In this document: positions 35,001-43,247 of the stretch, one piece after another
How the letters are laid out: every line of letters starts with the position of its first letter
Position numbering within the stretch: position 1 is the first letter of the stretch
Origin: Hominisplanchenecus_A murintestinalis
Lineage (GTDB): Bacteria > Bacillota > Clostridia > Lachnospirales > Lachnospiraceae
DNA: 46,404 nt
Direction of reading: 5' to 3'
Assembly (NCBI RefSeq): GCF_943193015.1
Contig: NZ_CALPCM010000022.1
Location: 1 to 46,404 of the forward strand
Notes under the pieces: model-generated
Told to the model about the DNA's origin: nothing
Databases searched by the model: none
The model's input: only the letters and a program-made list of their open reading frames with translations
Position numbers and translations under genes: made by a program

Positions 35001-35167
35001 CCCGGATTCACCGCTTCCCTGTCAGATCCATCCTCATGCTGTACTTGCCAGCTTTCTTTCCTCCCTGCTTCCTCTGCCGCTTCTACTCTTCCCTGCGCGG
35101 CTCCTGCCATACATGGCTGCAATGCCAAAGCCACAGACAGAAGTATAGAAATTACTCTTTGTTTCAT
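29045..35167 (-). CDS. Giant BspA-like leucine-rich-repeat surface protein
   Basis: A 2040-residue secreted protein. Signal peptide about 1-24 (ISILLSVALALQPCMAGAA). Residues about 150-590 and 640-850 hold many LRR_5 (BspA-type) repeats, of the form VTSIGEGAFxxCxxLxxVxIPxS. About 870-950 and 1335-1405 are Big_2-type Ig domains. The intervening parts are Tyr/Trp-rich and beta-propeller-like. About 1785-1860 is a Cys-rich segment with C-x2-C pairs (CIRCG, CLKCN). The end (about 1920-2040) is another LRR_5 block with a Lys-rich tail ending KVKVRK, resembling the tails of the two sialidases. GAAGGG precedes the start. BspA-like proteins bind host matrix or other cells. It is divergent from sialidase 1 with a 222-base gap. 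Confidence 0.9.
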   Translation of the reverse strand: MKQRVISILLSVALALQPCMAGAAQGRVEAAEEAGRKESWQVQHEDGSDREAVNPGVEKAFTEEAPIEPDDGWIQVNRGVLDKNTEWNLVDEENGQEEKSRVKAREAGIADTDTVTGAYGESITYSLDLSTGTLTFSGSGDMADSMGSASDSPFYLYRDRITSVIVGDGITSIGNYALYCCTKLRTVRMPGSVTRIGSSAFRSCENLKEIVIPSNVTAIGQDAFLHCYNLESISLPAGLKTIGASAFFDAWKLAEIQIPDSVTEIGRGAFTQCYELERVTLPSGLTEVSESLFSNCRKLREVVFQRGIQKIGASAFARCALTSIEIPEGVTSIGEGAFSSCSSLAEVTLPDSLAVIGANAFSGTAYEESLSENEFVILGNGMLYQYNGSGTSVTVPEGVTQIADTVFKNHKEIVEVELPESLRSIGNSVFEGCAALERVTVPEGVEWIGEDAFRGTPFLGAQEDGVVVLGKAAYTYQGADNPVQLQIPDGVVSITPFGFRFLGSVERVTIPESVTSIGEGAFLGCTALTQVSVPESVTEIGARAFGYYCVNGSSGTYLPMHIALAGYTGTAAQDYAEDTQNNVTFLPLDALSGSCGEDAAWSLDSETGELVISGSGAMKDYTSYGEEASPFKAYRGFITSVTVQEGIASIGAYVFYELDKLEEVSLPGSITAIGNYAFRGCTKLGSLEIPQGVSSIGSEILGGCSSLKSVEVASENESYCSDNGILYNKEKTQLLMIPGDFPQETLRIPESVTRIGNYAASENRNLRCVYFPEGLSYLGYGAFSGCISLKNLIFEGNAPGFGSYSAVNTEGITIYCGFSRQGWTDKMENLSYPEEKSWVDLDELTGVQTLELEAETETLAVGDTLKLNAKLDPALALDFEWTSSAPEIAGIASDGTLSAYRPGEVTVSVRSRDGVYQAEKRFIVTGEPYEIPQAEVTELPQEALSYTSVSTETVQIPCAQQNGIYFLNGNKLSFYSLSAKQVTPVYTFSGVTCSYSAGEKLYIVYRQQCTVYDLLKRKVDRTVYIPGYTATAVGADDLGRIYVAADNSSNQYDHRVFLFSPEGTLLSWMASGTRVYRFNGFDSTNGNFYIEVSYDYYSWGYSHPGLALRMGNVTDNVIKRVDVYSSFTESGIITREMDNIIYLCQDVYKKHQNNAVLLGGRYLTAVSVLLGVVRVMDSHSENLDICQSYLREPTEYEQESSYSDTSSIGVRTVYHEGHDSLILYENGRRLTEYDIKTGKRTAEYNTAHYVFNMFWMDETLVLIEKENDVYYVEMVDWSDPEEIEITGETTMRVGESQRLTINHNKPYTSYYEWSSEDKRTASVSENGDLTAWKAGSVEITVSNISGTLRASHSVTVQEREGANEEGGVVTSNGTVSQNISLNNYQVWSRPVNSYLTERENQTLERVEYIRDRGVLVETYSKDGSRINSRTIESPLPLFGGFFAGKDYNFLVFGQENEQESDSCEIMRAVKYSKDWKQMGQYSVYGANTYIPFDAGSLRMAETDGKLYIHTCHEMYLSSDGLHHQANMTYVVNETDMTELQSYYDMLNISQAGYVSHSFNQFVQTDGTYVYRVDHGDGGPRAIALTRADVDGEITDVRYTLPLPIQGGFGNNATGVSAGGFELSADNCLIVGNSVDQTSEENYSAAGQRNIFLTVTSKSLTKNKIAWLTDYQKTDGVVPGTPQLVKMNDWQFLILWEEHYEGVDTVWTKMVTVDGDGNQISDIIKTDMRLSDCQPAVTGNGVVKWYVSDGNSVRFYTVNPYRLENMAISDSCEGSHMWNGGVFEKETSCEEGGICIYTCIRCGERKQEIIPAGHNWSEWFRFGIREEIRWCLKCNKKEIRLQGAGGNEPGTSWDDTDEDEDGEPSTQNLPKPGTKLTAADGSVYTVVTAGSAVEFTKAGNKNAASVSIPSAVTINKVVYQVTAIKANAFKGNKKLKKVKIPASVKIIGDNAFMNCTSLTSVVIPAKVTKIGKKAFYNCKKLKSITIKTTKLTTKKVGSKAFTKAGSSSYKKLKVKVPAKKLSAYKKLLKKKGLSPKVKVRK

Positions 35168-35218
35168 AATTTTTCCCTTCTTCCTTTATATATGCAAAGC
35201 CTTGCTATTATCATTTTT

Positions 35219-35247
35219 ATTATAGTACAGAAAAAATACAAAGTCTA
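35219..35247 (-). promoter_or_regulatory. Promoter of the LRR-protein gene
   Basis: TAGACT (35247-35242), 17 bases, perfect TATAAT (35224-35219) on the minus strand, about 50 bases before the start. Confidence 0.55.
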
Positions 35248-35326
35248 CTACCGCTCCCTAATATTACAGATTACGTACTTTTGTAGATTCTGCCTGACTG
35301 TTTTGCTTTTTCGACCAACCGTTCTA

Positions 35327-35355
35327 TTGAAACATTCCTGTTTTCTTACTATAAT
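35327..35355 (+). promoter_or_regulatory. Promoter of sialidase 1
   Basis: TTGAAA (35327-35332), 17 bases, perfect TATAAT (35350-35355). Identical boxes and spacing precede sialidase 2 (39284-39312), both with the context CTATTGAAA. Confidence 0.75.
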
Positions 35356-35389
35356 ATAGAAAAATTTATTAATTTTTAGGAGGTGCCAC

Positions 35390-38300
35390 ATGTTACTGAA
35401 ACTCTCAACTCTTTCACATCTGTGGAAACGTGGTCTGGGTATTTTCACTGCCGGAGCTATGGTAATTTCTATGCTGCCGTCTCTGTCGCTGCCCGTCTCT
35501 GCCGCTGCTACCACAAAACCTTCTCTCCTGAAAGCCGGGAGCATCCCTGTCAGCGAAGAAAACTTCACGCGGAACGAACCTTTTGCCAGGGGCACGGCAG
35601 GCTGCGAGCGTTTCCGCATTCCTGCACTGATTACCCTGCAGAACGGAGACCTTCTGGCTACCGCAGACGCCAGGTACGGAGTTGTTGACGGCTCTGATGC
35701 GCCTGACGGCGGCGGTCTGGACAGTATCGCTTCCGTATCCAGCGATGGAGGAAAAACCTGGTACTACAGCTTCCCATTTTACTTTCCGGACAGCGACGGC
35801 TATCCCGGAAACAGCACCAAGGCAAACGCCACCACCATCATTGACCCAGGCGTTGTGGAAGGACCCGACGGCACGATTTACTGTATTGCCGACGTAAACC
35901 CCACGGGTGTTACCACCATGTCCGGATTTAAATCTCCCGGAGCCGGAACCGGCTATGTGGATGTAAACGGCACGCTGCGTCTCGCGCTTACATCCGATTA
36001 TTCCAAATCTAACAACCGCCCGGACGAGGCTAATGCAGGCTACGAATATTATGTAGGTGATTTTGACGAAGAAGGTTTTGCCCCTGTCCTCAATATGGAA
36101 GACGGGACTCCCTCTAAATATGGCGTCGATGAGTGGTACAACCTCTACTCCGTTGAAAACGGCGAATATAAAGACACTCTGCGGCAGGTTCAGGTTAAAC
36201 AGGAAAGTACCGACGAAGATGAGCCGGATGTTATGGTACAGCAGAATGCATTCTATGCCGGTTCTGACCTTCATGTGTACCGGACAGGCTATATTATGTC
36301 TGTAGAATCGAAAGACCACGGACGTACCTGGGACAACCCACAGATTCTAAATACACAGATTAAGAAAGAAGGAGAGACAGCCCTCCTGGTTTCCCCCGGA
36401 AAAGGAACGACAATCAGCAATGGCGACATCACAATTGGCTTTTATAAAACAGAAGGAGGCGAACAGGCCAGTATGGTATATTCTACTGATAATGGTTCCA
36501 CCTGGCAGCGCACGGAAAATATTCCTGCAACTGAAGATTACACCTGTTCTTCCGAGGATGAAATCGTAGAGCTTGAGGACGGCACTCTGCGTATGTTTTT
36601 CCGCCGCGGCGGTTATAGGAACCCTGTTGGAACTCTGGCATATGCCGACATCGTAAAACAGCCTGACGGCACTTATGAGATGGGCGCTCCCAAAGCAAGT
36701 CCCGCCTCCCACCAAACTGGCTGCAACCTCAGCGCGATTTCCTATTCCAAAAAAATAGACGGCAAGCAGGTGATTCTGGTTGCATGCCCTTCGGGTGTGC
36801 GTGCAAACGGCGTCATCCATACCCTTTTAGTAAACGATGACGCAGAGCACTCTATGGAGCTTATCAACACCTTCAAAATCCCCGAAGGACAGGGCGGCTA
36901 CGCAAGTTTCGTATATTCCAGCCTTACAGAACTGGAGGATGGCAGCCTTGGCCTGCTCTGGGAGCCAAACCACTACGCTATCCGTTTTAGCAAATTCGAC
37001 ATCTCAGATGTAATTCCAAATAAGAATATCGAAGGAAGTACTACCAAGATAAACCTTGAAAGCGGAGACACTTTCTCAAAAGTTTACACCTACGAAGGAA
37101 ACATCACCCAGGCGCCGGATAACCAGGTTGTATCTATAGGCAAAGAAAATACCCACTTTGCAATGTACGACCACACCAGCAATGTTGCTTCCAGCCTGGA
37201 CAGTTTTTCAACAGAAGCTAACCTTTCCCTTCTGCCTTCTGATGCAGAATTTACGTTTACAGGTTCAGGAACTACATGGACAATAAAAAATAAATCAAAA
37301 AAATTATACCTGACAAACGATAATTCTGCGGAGGCATTTTTCTCAACTACTGCTGCTAACATGACTGTTACGCCGACTGCCGGGCAGAACACGTTCCGCA
37401 TCTGCAAAGAGGACGGAACACGTTATATTACTTTTAACAATCCTAACATGACCTTTAACACAAATGAAAATTACACAGATGGCGATAGCAAATATGAAAT
37501 AGTACTGCTTGAAAAGCAGGACAAGGTTTCAGAAACTGATACCATTCCGGGTTACAAACAGGTTTCATCTATTACAAGCGGAAAGAAATACCTGATCGCA
37601 CACCTGCAGGATAACAAAGCGATTATCCTCTATCCCACAAACGGTACGGCTGCGCAGACCAAACTCCTGAATCCTGCTGTTTCCGTCAACAACCCCACGC
37701 TCACCTTTACCGGACTTGGCGAAGGATATACCACAGCCATCATTGACGGAGTCCGTTATCAGATTCATGTAACAGAAGAATACGGTGAGGCAGACTCTGG
37801 CTGCAGCCACAGTATCGCGATAAAAAATGCAATGCCTGCATCCTGTGAAGATGAAGGGTACAGCGGAGATAAAATCTGCAGCCTCTGCGGCGGCCTTGTT
37901 GAATCCGGTGAAGAAATCCCCTCCCTTGGCGGGCACAAATGGGACGAGGGAACCATCACAAAAGAAGTTTCCCGTACAGAGGATGGTGTAAAAGTGTACA
38001 CCTGCCAGAACGACGCCTTCCATAAAAAAACAGAAATCATCTACTCATCGGCATTTTCCCTTCTGGCAGATGCATGTGAGGAAAGCGAAGTTTTGATAGA
38101 AAATTTAGATATGTACGAATCCGTCGGCGCTGTAATATTACAAACAGCTTATGACTCTGCACAGAAAGCCCTTTCCGGCAAAAATGCATCCCGCGCAGAA
38201 ATGTACCGCCTGGAAAACCTTCTGCGCACTGCAAAAAATGCTCTGAAACCAAAGACTGTAGAAACTCTCAAAGAAGAACTGACCCAGGCAGTAACTGCAG

Positions 38301-39169
38301 CACAAAAGGACGCCGCTTCTCAGGGCGGAGTTTCCGCTGATATCTGGAACACGTTCCAGGATGCTTTGCAAAAAGCCTCTGCACCTGTCCCGGATGATGC
38401 AACTGAAGAAGATATCTGGACACTGCTGAAAAATCTGAACCAGGCTCTGAAAGACCTGAACGACGCCAAAGAAATGCTCGTGGCTGAAGCGCTGGCCACA
38501 GCAAAAAATAATTTAGCTGCCGCTGTTTCGCAGGCAAAAGGCATTTATGCAAAGGGACAGGGTAATTATACCCCTGAAACCTGGAATGCATTCGCCGCAG
38601 CGTACAATGCTGCCGCAAACCCACCGGCAAACGCAGATGCTTCTGCCCTGAAAACACTGTTAGACAACCTGACGCGCGCACAGGGGAACCTAAAACAAAC
38701 TGCTCCCGTACCCCAGCCTGAGCCTATAACCAAAAAAGGGGATATCCTTCCTTATAAGGGCGTAGACTACAAAGTTCTGGATGTAAAAAAACTGACAGTT
38801 TCCGCAGCAAAATGCCAAAATAAAAAGGCTGCTTCTGTCACAATTCCTGCGACGGTAAAAATTAACGGAAAATCCTACAAGGTCATTCAAATTGACACAA
38901 ATGCATTTAAAAACTGCACAAAACTCAAGCAAATTACTATTGGCACAAATGTGGCTTCCATCGGAAAAAACGCATTCCAAGGCTGTAAGAAGCTGGGCAA
39001 GGTAACACTAAAGGGAACGAAACTCAAAAACATTAAATCTGGCGCATTTAAGAAAACTTCATCTAAAATGACTGTAAAAGCGCCGAAAAAACTCAAAAAG
39101 TCCCAGCGTACCGCTCTTCTGAAAAAGATGAAAAAAGCCGGTATGAGTAAAAAAGCAAAAATTAAATAA
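35390..39169 (+). CDS. Secreted GH33 exo-alpha-sialidase with FIVAR and LRR_5 tail (sialidase 1)
   Basis: A 1259-residue exported neuraminidase that should cleave terminal sialic acids from host glycans. Signal peptide about 1-39. The GH33 propeller (about 70-545) has the FRIP motif with the first carboxylate-binding Arg (75-78), Asp-boxes SSDGGKTW (117-124), SKDHGRTW (307-314) and STDNGSTW (365-372), an acidic SSEDEIVELEDG segment that should hold the catalytic Glu, candidate triad Arg 405 and 471, and Tyr 509 in YSSL. About 585-710 (TIKNKSKKLYLT) may be a trefoil-type glycan-binding domain. A Cys-rich segment with C-x2-C (near 830) follows, then FIVAR-like helices (885-1115) and an LRR_5/basic tail ending KKAGMSKKAKIK. 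AGGAGGTG precedes the start. No CBM40 or LPXTG is seen. Confidence 0.93.
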   Translation: MLLKLSTLSHLWKRGLGIFTAGAMVISMLPSLSLPVSAAATTKPSLLKAGSIPVSEENFTRNEPFARGTAGCERFRIPALITLQNGDLLATADARYGVVDGSDAPDGGGLDSIASVSSDGGKTWYYSFPFYFPDSDGYPGNSTKANATTIIDPGVVEGPDGTIYCIADVNPTGVTTMSGFKSPGAGTGYVDVNGTLRLALTSDYSKSNNRPDEANAGYEYYVGDFDEEGFAPVLNMEDGTPSKYGVDEWYNLYSVENGEYKDTLRQVQVKQESTDEDEPDVMVQQNAFYAGSDLHVYRTGYIMSVESKDHGRTWDNPQILNTQIKKEGETALLVSPGKGTTISNGDITIGFYKTEGGEQASMVYSTDNGSTWQRTENIPATEDYTCSSEDEIVELEDGTLRMFFRRGGYRNPVGTLAYADIVKQPDGTYEMGAPKASPASHQTGCNLSAISYSKKIDGKQVILVACPSGVRANGVIHTLLVNDDAEHSMELINTFKIPEGQGGYASFVYSSLTELEDGSLGLLWEPNHYAIRFSKFDISDVIPNKNIEGSTTKINLESGDTFSKVYTYEGNITQAPDNQVVSIGKENTHFAMYDHTSNVASSLDSFSTEANLSLLPSDAEFTFTGSGTTWTIKNKSKKLYLTNDNSAEAFFSTTAANMTVTPTAGQNTFRICKEDGTRYITFNNPNMTFNTNENYTDGDSKYEIVLLEKQDKVSETDTIPGYKQVSSITSGKKYLIAHLQDNKAIILYPTNGTAAQTKLLNPAVSVNNPTLTFTGLGEGYTTAIIDGVRYQIHVTEEYGEADSGCSHSIAIKNAMPASCEDEGYSGDKICSLCGGLVESGEEIPSLGGHKWDEGTITKEVSRTEDGVKVYTCQNDAFHKKTEIIYSSAFSLLADACEESEVLIENLDMYESVGAVILQTAYDSAQKALSGKNASRAEMYRLENLLRTAKNALKPKTVETLKEELTQAVTAAQKDAASQGGVSADIWNTFQDALQKASAPVPDDATEEDIWTLLKNLNQALKDLNDAKEMLVAEALATAKNNLAAAVSQAKGIYAKGQGNYTPETWNAFAAAYNAAANPPANADASALKTLLDNLTRAQGNLKQTAPVPQPEPITKKGDILPYKGVDYKVLDVKKLTVSAAKCQNKKAASVTIPATVKINGKSYKVIQIDTNAFKNCTKLKQITIGTNVASIGKNAFQGCKKLGKVTLKGTKLKNIKSGAFKKTSSKMTVKAPKKLKKSQRTALLKKMKKAGMSKKAKIK

Positions 39170-39176
39170 AACGGCT

Positions 39177-39208
39177 GCCCGGGTATCACCCGGGCGGTCT
39201 TTTATTTT
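39177..39208 (+). terminator. Terminator of sialidase 1
   Basis: GCCCGGGT (39177-39184) and ACCCGGGC (39188-39195) make a GC-rich 8-bp stem with a 3-base loop, followed by TCTTTTATTTT. It separates the two sialidase transcripts. Confidence 0.85.
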
Positions 39209-39283
39209 CATAATTTTTTGAAACCATTTCCGATATTTTTAAATTTCCTAAATTTAATGATTTCATTTATTTTCTTTCTTCTA

Positions 39284-39312
39284 TTGAAAGAATTTTCTTT
39301 TTTTATTATAAT
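39284..39312 (+). promoter_or_regulatory. Promoter of sialidase 2
   Basis: TTGAAA (39284-39289), 17 bases, perfect TATAAT (39307-39312), about 30 bases before the start. Same boxes and spacing as sialidase 1. Confidence 0.75.
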
Positions 39313-39341
39313 AAGATTATTAACTTAACAGGAGGTTTTAT

Positions 39342-42300
39342 ATGATAAACAAATTTTCACAGATGTGGAAACGGGGTCTAACCATCGTTACTGCAAGTAC
39401 CGTGGCGTTTTCGATGCTCCCTGCTTTTTCACTCTCCTCTTCCGCTGCGGCTACAGACAAGCCTGTACTTAAAAAAGCCGGAAGTTTATCTGTATGTGAA
39501 GAGAATGTCACACAGAACCAGCCCTTTGCTACAAATACTGCCGGCAGTAAAGGATTTCGTATCCCTGCATTAATTACCTTGGAAAACGGCGACCTTTTGG
39601 CAACTGCCGATGCCCGGTGGGAAAGATTTGCCGACGGCGGCGGACTGGATACCATTGCATCCGTATCCAGTGATGGAGGAAAGACCTGGAATTACAGCTT
39701 TCCTTTCTTTTTCCCAGACAGCAATGGATTTTCCGGACATGATTCTAACCCTCTTTGGAGCGACGCTACGACTATTATCGACTCCTGTATCCTGCAGGGA
39801 CCGGATGGTACCGTTTACTGCTTTGCAGATGTAAACCCCACCGGAGCTACCACTCTCTACCAAAACCAGGCGCACATAGACCCAAACAATTCAAATATCC
39901 TTCGCTATATAGGTAATAACCCGGCTCTTCCATGCACAGGAAGCGTAGGAACCGGAACAGGATACGTGACAGTAGACGGGAAACGCCGTCTTGCGGTGAC
40001 AGAAGATTACACCAAAGTCATGACGGAACCATCCGACACAGATTTACAAACATATCCTTACTATGTAAGTGACTTTACGGACGGATTCGCCCCTATTCTT
40101 TCAAGGTCAGACAACTCTCCTACAGGTTTTGGCGTAGATGAATGGTATAATCTCTATACAATAAACGATGACGGAGAATATATTGATGATTTAAAACAAA
40201 TGCAGGTACGTTCTGACTCCATTAATACAGATCCTATTGGTGAAGTACAACAGAACATATATTATGAGGATTCCAAATTCCACATTTACTGCGTTGCCCA
40301 TATCTGGATGGTAACTTCCAATGACAATGGAAAAACCTGGACAAATCCGCGGGATATTAACGACCAGGTAAAAAGACGCACCAACGAACACGCCATCCTC
40401 GTCTCACCCGGACAGGGAATGGTCACAAGTGATGGAACGATTGTATTTGGCGTATACGACAACTCTGGAAATATCACGGGAGAACAGGAAAATGCCAGTA
40501 TCGTCTATTCCTCCGACCGCGGAAATACATGGAAACGAACAAACGATGTGCCAAATATGTGGTCTTCTGAAAATGAAATTGTAGAAATAGAGGATGGCAA
40601 GGGTACGCTGCGCATGTTCTTCCGCAACGGGAACAGTAAAATATGCTATGCTGACGCTGAGAAAAATAACAAAGGTGAGTATATTTTTAAGAGAACTGTA
40701 ATCACGAATATCCCTGCGGGTTCCGGCTGTAACCTATCTGCTATTTCTTATTCAAAGAAAATCAACGGGAAACAGGCTGTCATGGTTGCATGCCCCAGTA
40801 CAGGACGCTCCAATGGTAAAATACACACCTTCCTGGTAAACGATGATGACCGGCACACGCTGGAACTGCTGAATGCCTATGCACTCGGAAGCGGCGGATA
40901 TGCTTACTCCTGCCTGACAGAGCAGGCCGACGGTTCTCTTGCCCTTCTGTGGGAAAAAGGAAATAACGGCGGTATCTTCTTCAATAATTATGATATCCAG
41001 GATGTTGTTCCCAATGGAATCATTGACAGCACTCCTGTAAAAATGGAAGTTGCCGAAGGCGAAACCTGTACAAAAACCTTTACACACGAAGGAACCGGTA
41101 CAATAAACACACAGCCAGACGCTTCCTGTGCGTCAGTATCCACCCGTCAGGAAACTACTTACGCACTGTACGAACACAGCGGGACTGCTGTCGCTTCCAG
41201 TTTAAACAGTTTTTCCTCAACTCCCAACAAATCACTGAATCTTGCAGATGCAGAGTTTACCTTTACCAGCTCAGGAAATTACTGGCACATTAAGAATGAA
41301 GCAGCCAACAAGTATCTGACAAACACAAACGCCTCTACCTTCTTTAATGATTCTGCCATAAATATGAAAGTAACCCCAACGGCTGACAGCGATCTTTTCT
41401 ATCTCTGCCAGCACAACGATTCAAGATATGTCATATTCCATACTCCCAGCATGACCTTTAATGCAAACAGTGGTTTTACTGCAAACGACGTCAGCTATGA
41501 GCTGGCTCTTCTGGAGAAACAGGATACTGTCTCCGATGACGACGTAATTCCGGGATATAAACGATTGTCCAGAACATCCGGCATCACAAGCGGCAAGCGT
41601 TACCTGATTGCCCGTATCTGGGATGAAAATAACATTATCATCCTGTACCCCACAAACGGTACAAACGCACAGACAAAACGTGTAGATCTTACAAAGCCGC
41701 TTATAACTACCTTTGTTTCTATTACCGGAGTCGGCGAAGGACACACCCAGGCTGTTATTGACGGCACACCTTACAGCATTCGGGTAACAAAAGAGCATCC
41801 TGCACTGGCAGACGGATGTTCACATACCCCTGTAGAAAAAAATAAGCTGGAGGCATCCTGCATCACGGCAGGCTATACCGGGGATTCCATCTGCTCCAAA
41901 TGTGACGGCATCATAACCCCCGGAGAGGTAATTCCTGCCCTGAGACATGAATGGGATGAAGGTTCTGTCAGCAAACCTGTTACGGAAACAGAAAACGGCG
42001 AACAGATTTACCACTGCCGCCGCGATGAGTCTCACACAAAAACTGAATTTATATATACTTCCGCATATTCCGAGTTTATGGAAAAATACGAAAACTCCAA
42101 CAACACAAGCAAAGATGACGGGCTGTATACACCAGAATCCCTGAATTCTCTCAAAGCTGTCTTGGCAGATTGTAAACAAGCAACAGACGGCAACTTAAGC
42201 CTCCTGAAATTGTACGAAAAAATAGAGGCTTTAGAGACTGCCAAAGCAGCTCTAATCAAAGTGTCTGCGGAATCCTTAAAATCTGATTTGGCTGCAGCAT

Positions 42301-43187
42301 TAAACATTGCAAAAAAAGACACACAGCCGCCTTCAGGTATTTCAAACGACATTTGGACAGAATTTTCAACCGCTCTCACAAACGCAGAACAGGCGGCAGA
42401 CAGCGAAAGCGCTGATGATCTCTATGCAGCCCTCAAGGCTCTGACTCTGGCTCAGCAGAAACTGGACAGCGCGAAACTTGAACTGGCAAAATCAAACCTC
42501 ACAACAGCAGTTGCTGATGCACAGAGCATTTATGCCGCAGGCTCAGCAGGCTACACGCCTGATAGCTGGAAAATATTTTCGGACGCCTACAAATCTGCCG
42601 TAAACCCACCTGCCGACGCAAGCCCGGCAGATTTGGCAGACCTGCTGGCAAACCTGAAAAATGCACAGAACGGCCTGAAAAAAATTACGAATCCTGAACC
42701 TAATCCTGCTCCTAATCCCGAACCGCAGCCGTCGCCGCAGCCTGTCACAAAAAAAGGAGATAAGATTACTTACAAAAATGTAGAGTACAAAGTTCTGGAT
42801 GCAGATAAAAAGACCGTTTCCGCAGCAAAATGCAAAAATACAAAAGCCGGTTCCATTACCATACCAAACACAGTAAAAATCAACAGCGCAGACTACAAGA
42901 TTATCCAGATTGACGCAAAAGCCTTTAACGGATGCAAAAAGCTTAAACAGATCACCATAGGCGCAAACGTATCCTCCATTGGAAAGCAGGCCTTTAACGG
43001 CTGTAAAAAGCTCTCCAAGGTTACGCTCAAAGGCACAGCGCTGAAGAATATCAAAACAGGCGCTTTCAAGAAAACCTCCACAAAGATGACGGTAAAAACT
43101 CCAAAGAAAATGAAAAAGACACTGCGGAATGCACTGCTTAAGAAAATGAAAAAAGCAGGCATGAGCAAAAAAGCAAAAATCAAATAA
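39342..43187 (+). CDS. Secreted GH33 exo-alpha-sialidase with FIVAR and LRR_5 tail (sialidase 2)
   Basis: A 1281-residue paralogue of sialidase 1, collinear over its full length. Signal peptide about 1-37. FRIP at 72-75; Asp-boxes SSDGGKTW (109-116), SNDNGKTW (326-333) and SSDRGNTW (390-397); acidic SSENEIVEIEDG (408-419). It carries an extra insert of about 20 residues (near 173-195, YQNQAHIDPNNSNILRYIG) in a loop that is shorter in sialidase 1, which may alter substrate choice. The Cys-rich segment, FIVAR helices, a proline-rich linker (PEPNPAPNPEPQPSPQP) and the LRR_5/basic tail ending KKAGMSKKAKIK follow. AGGAGG lies 7 bases before the start. The two genes have separate promoters and terminators, so their expression could differ. 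Confidence 0.93.
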   Translation: MINKFSQMWKRGLTIVTASTVAFSMLPAFSLSSSAAATDKPVLKKAGSLSVCEENVTQNQPFATNTAGSKGFRIPALITLENGDLLATADARWERFADGGGLDTIASVSSDGGKTWNYSFPFFFPDSNGFSGHDSNPLWSDATTIIDSCILQGPDGTVYCFADVNPTGATTLYQNQAHIDPNNSNILRYIGNNPALPCTGSVGTGTGYVTVDGKRRLAVTEDYTKVMTEPSDTDLQTYPYYVSDFTDGFAPILSRSDNSPTGFGVDEWYNLYTINDDGEYIDDLKQMQVRSDSINTDPIGEVQQNIYYEDSKFHIYCVAHIWMVTSNDNGKTWTNPRDINDQVKRRTNEHAILVSPGQGMVTSDGTIVFGVYDNSGNITGEQENASIVYSSDRGNTWKRTNDVPNMWSSENEIVEIEDGKGTLRMFFRNGNSKICYADAEKNNKGEYIFKRTVITNIPAGSGCNLSAISYSKKINGKQAVMVACPSTGRSNGKIHTFLVNDDDRHTLELLNAYALGSGGYAYSCLTEQADGSLALLWEKGNNGGIFFNNYDIQDVVPNGIIDSTPVKMEVAEGETCTKTFTHEGTGTINTQPDASCASVSTRQETTYALYEHSGTAVASSLNSFSSTPNKSLNLADAEFTFTSSGNYWHIKNEAANKYLTNTNASTFFNDSAINMKVTPTADSDLFYLCQHNDSRYVIFHTPSMTFNANSGFTANDVSYELALLEKQDTVSDDDVIPGYKRLSRTSGITSGKRYLIARIWDENNIIILYPTNGTNAQTKRVDLTKPLITTFVSITGVGEGHTQAVIDGTPYSIRVTKEHPALADGCSHTPVEKNKLEASCITAGYTGDSICSKCDGIITPGEVIPALRHEWDEGSVSKPVTETENGEQIYHCRRDESHTKTEFIYTSAYSEFMEKYENSNNTSKDDGLYTPESLNSLKAVLADCKQATDGNLSLLKLYEKIEALETAKAALIKVSAESLKSDLAAALNIAKKDTQPPSGISNDIWTEFSTALTNAEQAADSESADDLYAALKALTLAQQKLDSAKLELAKSNLTTAVADAQSIYAAGSAGYTPDSWKIFSDAYKSAVNPPADASPADLADLLANLKNAQNGLKKITNPEPNPAPNPEPQPSPQPVTKKGDKITYKNVEYKVLDADKKTVSAAKCKNTKAGSITIPNTVKINSADYKIIQIDAKAFNGCKKLKQITIGANVSSIGKQAFNGCKKLSKVTLKGTALKNIKTGAFKKTSTKMTVKTPKKMKKTLRNALLKKMKKAGMSKKAKIK

Positions 43188-43194
43188 AAGCATT

Positions 43195-43239
43195 AAAAAA
43201 TACAGGGATTCACGACTATTGGCGAATCCCTGTATTTTT
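43195..43239. terminator. Bidirectional terminator between sialidase 2 and the DUF1540 gene
   Basis: AAAAATACAGGGATTC and GAATCCCTGTATTTTT pair over 16 bp with a 12-base loop; A-runs and T-runs on both sides serve both strands. Confidence 0.85.
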
Positions 43240-43247
43240 AACCATTT

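Noticed and set aside
35414..36319. 301-codon minus-strand ORF inside sialidase 1
   Set aside because: It is antisense to the catalytic domain, and a similar shadow frame occurs opposite sialidase 2; no start signals.
35390..43187. Trans-sialidase of the R. gnavus NanH type
   Set aside because: No CBM40-like N-terminal domain was seen; the proteins have FIVAR and LRR_5 tails, so hydrolytic sialidase is the safer call.
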